NCBI RefSeq assembly: GCF_000813985.1
Contig: NZ_JWLJ01000003.1
Span: 124,001 to 188,000, forward strand
Origin: Ruegeria sp. ANG-R
GTDB taxonomy: Bacteria; Pseudomonadota; Alphaproteobacteria; Rhodobacterales; Rhodobacteraceae
Direction: 5' to 3'
Length of the DNA stretch: 64,000 bases
Part shown: positions 61,751 to 64,000 of the stretch, in pieces
How the letters are laid out: each line of letters starts with the position of its first letter
Position numbering within the stretch: position 1 is the first letter of the stretch
Program-made: the position numbers and the translations under genes
Notes under the pieces: generated by a model
Seen by the model: the letters and a program-made list of their open reading frames with translations, nothing else
Told to the model about the DNA's origin: nothing
Databases searched by the model: none

Positions 61751-63427
61751 ATGGCTAATACATCCATGGAGGAATTCGAAGCCCTCCTGAACGAAAGCTT
61801 CGAAATGGACACACCCGAAGAGGGTTCTGTTGTCAAAGGCAAGGTACTGGCGATCGAAGCCGGCCAGGCCATCATCGACGTTGGCTACAAAATGGAAGGC
61901 CGCGTTGATCTGAAAGAATTCGCAAGCCCCGGCGAAGCCCCTGAAATCGCTGTAGGCGACGAGGTCGAAGTATACCTGCGCGCCGCAGAAAACGCCCGTG
62001 GCGAAGCTGTCATCTCGCGCGAGATGGCCCGCCGTGAAGAGGCATGGGACCGTCTGGAAAAAGCATATGCCGACGACCAGCGCGTCGAAGGTGCAATCTT
62101 TGGCCGCGTCAAAGGTGGCTTCACCGTCGATCTGGGTGGCGCAGTTGCGTTCCTGCCCGGCTCGCAGGTTGACGTCCGCCCTGTGCGCGACGCTGGCCCG
62201 CTGATGGGTCTGAAGCAGCCGTTCCAGATTCTGAAAATGGACCGCCGCCGTGGCAACATCGTTGTTTCGCGCCGCGCAATCCTGGAAGAATCGCGTGCCG
62301 AACAGCGTGCCGAAGTTATCGGCAACCTGTCCGAAGGTCAGACCGTCGAAGGTGTTGTCAAGAACATCACCGAATACGGTGCATTTGTTGACCTGGGCGG
62401 CGTTGACGGCCTGCTGCACGTCACCGACATGGCATGGCGTCGTGTGAACCACCCGTCCGAGATCCTGACGATCGGCGAAACCATCAAGGTTCAGGTCATC
62501 AAGATCAACAAAGAGACCCACCGCATCAGCCTGGGCATGAAGCAGCTGCAGGAAGATCCGTGGGATCTGGTTGCTGCGAAGTACCCGCTGGGCTCTGTCC
62601 ATCAGGGTCGCGTCACCAACATCACCGACTACGGTGCGTTCGTCGAGCTGGAAGCCGGTGTCGAAGGTCTGGTGCACGTGTCCGAGATGTCCTGGACCAA
62701 GAAAAACGTCCACCCCGGCAAGATCGTATCGACCAGCCAGGAAGTCGACGTCATGGTTCTGGAAATCGACGGCGCCAAGCGTCGCGTATCTCTGGGCCTG
62801 AAGCAGACTCAGCGCAACCCATGGGAAGTGTTTGCAGAAACACACCCCGAGGGCACCGAGGTCGAAGGCGAAGTCAAGAACATCACCGAATTCGGTCTGT
62901 TCATTGGCCTCGAAGGCGACATCGACGGCATGGTCCACCTCAGCGACCTCAGCTGGGACGAGCGTGGCGAGGATGCGATCCAGAACTACCGCAAAGGCGA
63001 CATGGTTTCGGCCGTTGTCTCGGAAGTTGACGTTGAGAAAGAGCGTATCTCGCTGTCGATCAAAGCCCTGGGCGGTGACAAGTTTGCCGAAGCCGTGGGC
63101 GGCGTGAAGCGTGGCTCGATCGTGACCGTCGAAGTGACCGCAATCGAAGATGGCGGCATCGAGGTCGAGTACGAAGGCATGAAGTCGTTCATCCGTCGTT
63201 CGGACCTGAGCCGTGACCGTGCTGAGCAGCGCCCCGAGCGTTTCTCGGTCGGCGACAAGGTCGACGTTCGCGTCACTAACGTGGACAGCAAGACCCGCCG
63301 TCTGGGTCTGTCGATCAAGGCACGCGAAATCGCCGAAGAGAAAGAAGCTGTGGAACAGTACGGTTCTTCCGACTCGGGCGCATCGCTGGGCGATATCCTG
63401 GGCGCAGCGCTGAAATCCGGCGACTGA
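61751..63427 (+). CDS. rpsA: 30S ribosomal protein S1
   Basis: A 558-residue protein with six S1 (OB-fold) repeats, which recruits mRNA to the 30S subunit. Repeat landmarks are GKVLAIEAGQAIIDVG, GRVKGGFTVDLGGAVAF, GVVKNITEYGAFVDLGGVD, GRVTNITDYGAFVELEAGV, GEVKNITEFGLFIGLEGDI and a final, less regular copy near VEYEGMKSFIRRSDL. Strong codon bias fits high expression. ATG 61751 has an AAGGA site upstream. A strong terminator follows. S1 often represses its own translation, and the 237-nt leader is where that would occur. Confidence 0.97.
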   Translation: MANTSMEEFEALLNESFEMDTPEEGSVVKGKVLAIEAGQAIIDVGYKMEGRVDLKEFASPGEAPEIAVGDEVEVYLRAAENARGEAVISREMARREEAWDRLEKAYADDQRVEGAIFGRVKGGFTVDLGGAVAFLPGSQVDVRPVRDAGPLMGLKQPFQILKMDRRRGNIVVSRRAILEESRAEQRAEVIGNLSEGQTVEGVVKNITEYGAFVDLGGVDGLLHVTDMAWRRVNHPSEILTIGETIKVQVIKINKETHRISLGMKQLQEDPWDLVAAKYPLGSVHQGRVTNITDYGAFVELEAGVEGLVHVSEMSWTKKNVHPGKIVSTSQEVDVMVLEIDGAKRRVSLGLKQTQRNPWEVFAETHPEGTEVEGEVKNITEFGLFIGLEGDIDGMVHLSDLSWDERGEDAIQNYRKGDMVSAVVSEVDVEKERISLSIKALGGDKFAEAVGGVKRGSIVTVEVTAIEDGGIEVEYEGMKSFIRRSDLSRDRAEQRPERFSVGDKVDVRVTNVDSKTRRLGLSIKAREIAEEKEAVEQYGSSDSGASLGDILGAALKSGD

Positions 63428-63454
63428 TCTCAGGCTACAGTCTGAAAAGATTTT

Positions 63455-63485
63455 CGGCCCCGCGCATGTGCGCGGGGCCGTTTTT
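63455..63485 (+). terminator. Intrinsic terminator after rpsA
   Basis: A 12-bp perfect GC-rich stem (63455-63466 with 63469-63480) has a minimal loop and is followed directly by five T. It lies 27 nt after the rpsA stop and separates rpsA from ihfB. Confidence 0.93.
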
Positions 63486-63696
63486 GTTGCGAATCAATAT
63501 GTTCCAATTATCCGGGTTATTCCCGGTCTTGTTCGCTCAATAGGTGTGGAAAACAGGGTTGTGCGCTAAAATTCGCGTCAGAATGTGGCAAAATAAAGCC
63601 AAACCGTGCAGAGTATGCGTTCCCCCGTTCCGGGTTTTTTCCTATACTGTCAAAACAGTAGACCAGACACACCGGCCGCCTGGGAGGGTATTGCGC

Positions 63697-63981
63697 ATGA
63701 TCCGTTCAGAACTGATTCAAAAAATCGCCGACGAGAACCCGCATCTTTATCAGCGCGACGTTGAACGGATCGTAAATACTGTCTTCGAGGAAGTGACCGA
63801 TGCCATGTCGCGGGGCGACCGTGTTGAGTTGCGCGGCTTCGGTGCGTTCTCAGTCAAGAAACGCGATGCGCGTGTCGGGCGGAACCCACGCACCGGGGAA
63901 ACCGTGCAGGTCGAGGAAAAATGTGTACCGTTTTTCAAGACCGGCAAGTTGCTAAGGGATCGTTTGAACGGTAAAGCCTAG
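63697..63981 (+). CDS. ihfB: Integration host factor beta subunit
   Basis: A 94-residue DNA-bending protein. The N-terminal [20 protein letters not shown] is characteristic of IhfB; the DNA-intercalating arm carries the Pro in [14 protein letters not shown], and the C-terminus [15 protein letters not shown] closes the dimer. ATG 63697 is preceded by GGGAGGG; the long open frame upstream is not part of the gene. It pairs with IhfA (elsewhere) in replication, recombination and promoter architecture. The location after rpsA is conserved in proteobacteria. Confidence 0.95.
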   Translation: MIRSELIQKIADENPHLYQRDVERIVNTVFEEVTDAMSRGDRVELRGFGAFSVKKRDARVGRNPRTGETVQVEEKCVPFFKTGKLLRDRLNGKA

Positions 63982-63985
63982 CCTC

Positions 63986-64000
63986 ATGATGCGCTACATT
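63986..64000 (+). CDS. First codons of a probable LapA-family protein, cut by the window end
   Basis: Five nt after the ihfB stop an ATG opens a frame reading MMRYI to the window edge. In Rhodobacteraceae ihfB is commonly followed by a small LapA (DUF1049) membrane protein starting MRYI. The call rests on five codons and gene order, so it is tentative. Confidence 0.4.

Noticed and set aside
61667..62938. A 423-codon frame antisense to rpsA
   Set aside because: Shadow caused by strong codon bias in rpsA; it is a repetitive Asp/Phe-rich translation mirroring S1 repeats.
1..64000. Search for CRISPR arrays, IS elements, phage genes, rRNA and tRNA genes
   Set aside because: No regularly spaced direct repeats, transposase or integrase motifs, or conserved RNA gene sequences were seen on either strand.

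Overview
The window looks like chromosomal core and near-core DNA from an alphaproteobacterium of the order Rhodobacterales (Roseobacter group, Ruegeria/Phaeobacter-like). The supports are the GC-rich coding style, a SAM/SAH-type riboswitch in front of metK (a class known from Rhodobacterales), an Irr regulator beside fabA-fabB-fabI, and a miaB-phoH-ybeY-corC-lnt-metK block. I see no IS element, prophage, CRISPR array, rRNA or tRNA gene.

Layout. 1-1.7 kb: the 3' part of a fadJ-like beta-oxidation gene, ending at a pair of hairpins. 1.9-9.2 kb (minus): rpe, then a tightly overlapping seven-gene glycoconjugate operon with four glycosyltransferases, a histidine phosphatase, a NodB-like deacetylase and a small methyltransferase. 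9.6-12 kb: a large MscS channel. 12.1-19.3 kb (minus): a complete peptide/opine-type ABC importer translationally coupled to a CoA-transferase. 19.6-26.8 kb (plus): a second copy of the small methyltransferase, a GST, and a methylated-amine cluster (dimethylglycine dehydrogenase-like, MttB-like methyltransferase, TetR regulator, DAO-type oxidoreductase). 26.8-31.2 kb: single-chain indolepyruvate:ferredoxin oxidoreductase with a divergent Lrp-type regulator, and a DUF3307-like membrane protein.

31.4-34.4 kb: a strange 1013-residue ABC-exporter-like protein with an eroded ATPase, a large insertion and a C-terminal cyclic-nucleotide-binding domain. This is the best candidate in the window for undescribed biology. 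34.4-42.6 kb (minus): an ArsR protein with the dithiol spacing of SqrR/BigR persulfide sensors, then catabolic genes (enolase superfamily, alcohol dehydrogenase, MFS, hydrolases, pcaD-like, threonine dehydratase-like, haloacid dehalogenase). 42.7-49.2 kb: an FKBP isomerase, fabA-fabB-fabI opposite irr, and a LysR/PhyH pair with a glycosyltransferase-like gene. 49.3-64 kb (plus, mostly housekeeping): miaB, an outer-membrane barrel, phoH, ybeY, corC, lnt, riboswitch-metK, trmB, aroA, cmk, three small genes, rpsA, ihfB and the first codons of a probable lapA.

How the genes work together. The housekeeping half links tRNA modification, 16S maturation, lipoprotein acylation, SAM supply and shikimate/nucleotide synthesis. 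The fab operon makes unsaturated fatty acids under a shared intergenic region with the iron/heme regulator Irr. The accessory half is mostly catabolic (methylated amines, aromatic amino-acid keto acids, sugar acids, peptides or amino-acid derivatives) plus one surface-glycan operon. Starts were chosen from Shine-Dalgarno sequences and family N-termini; several genes use TTG or GTG.
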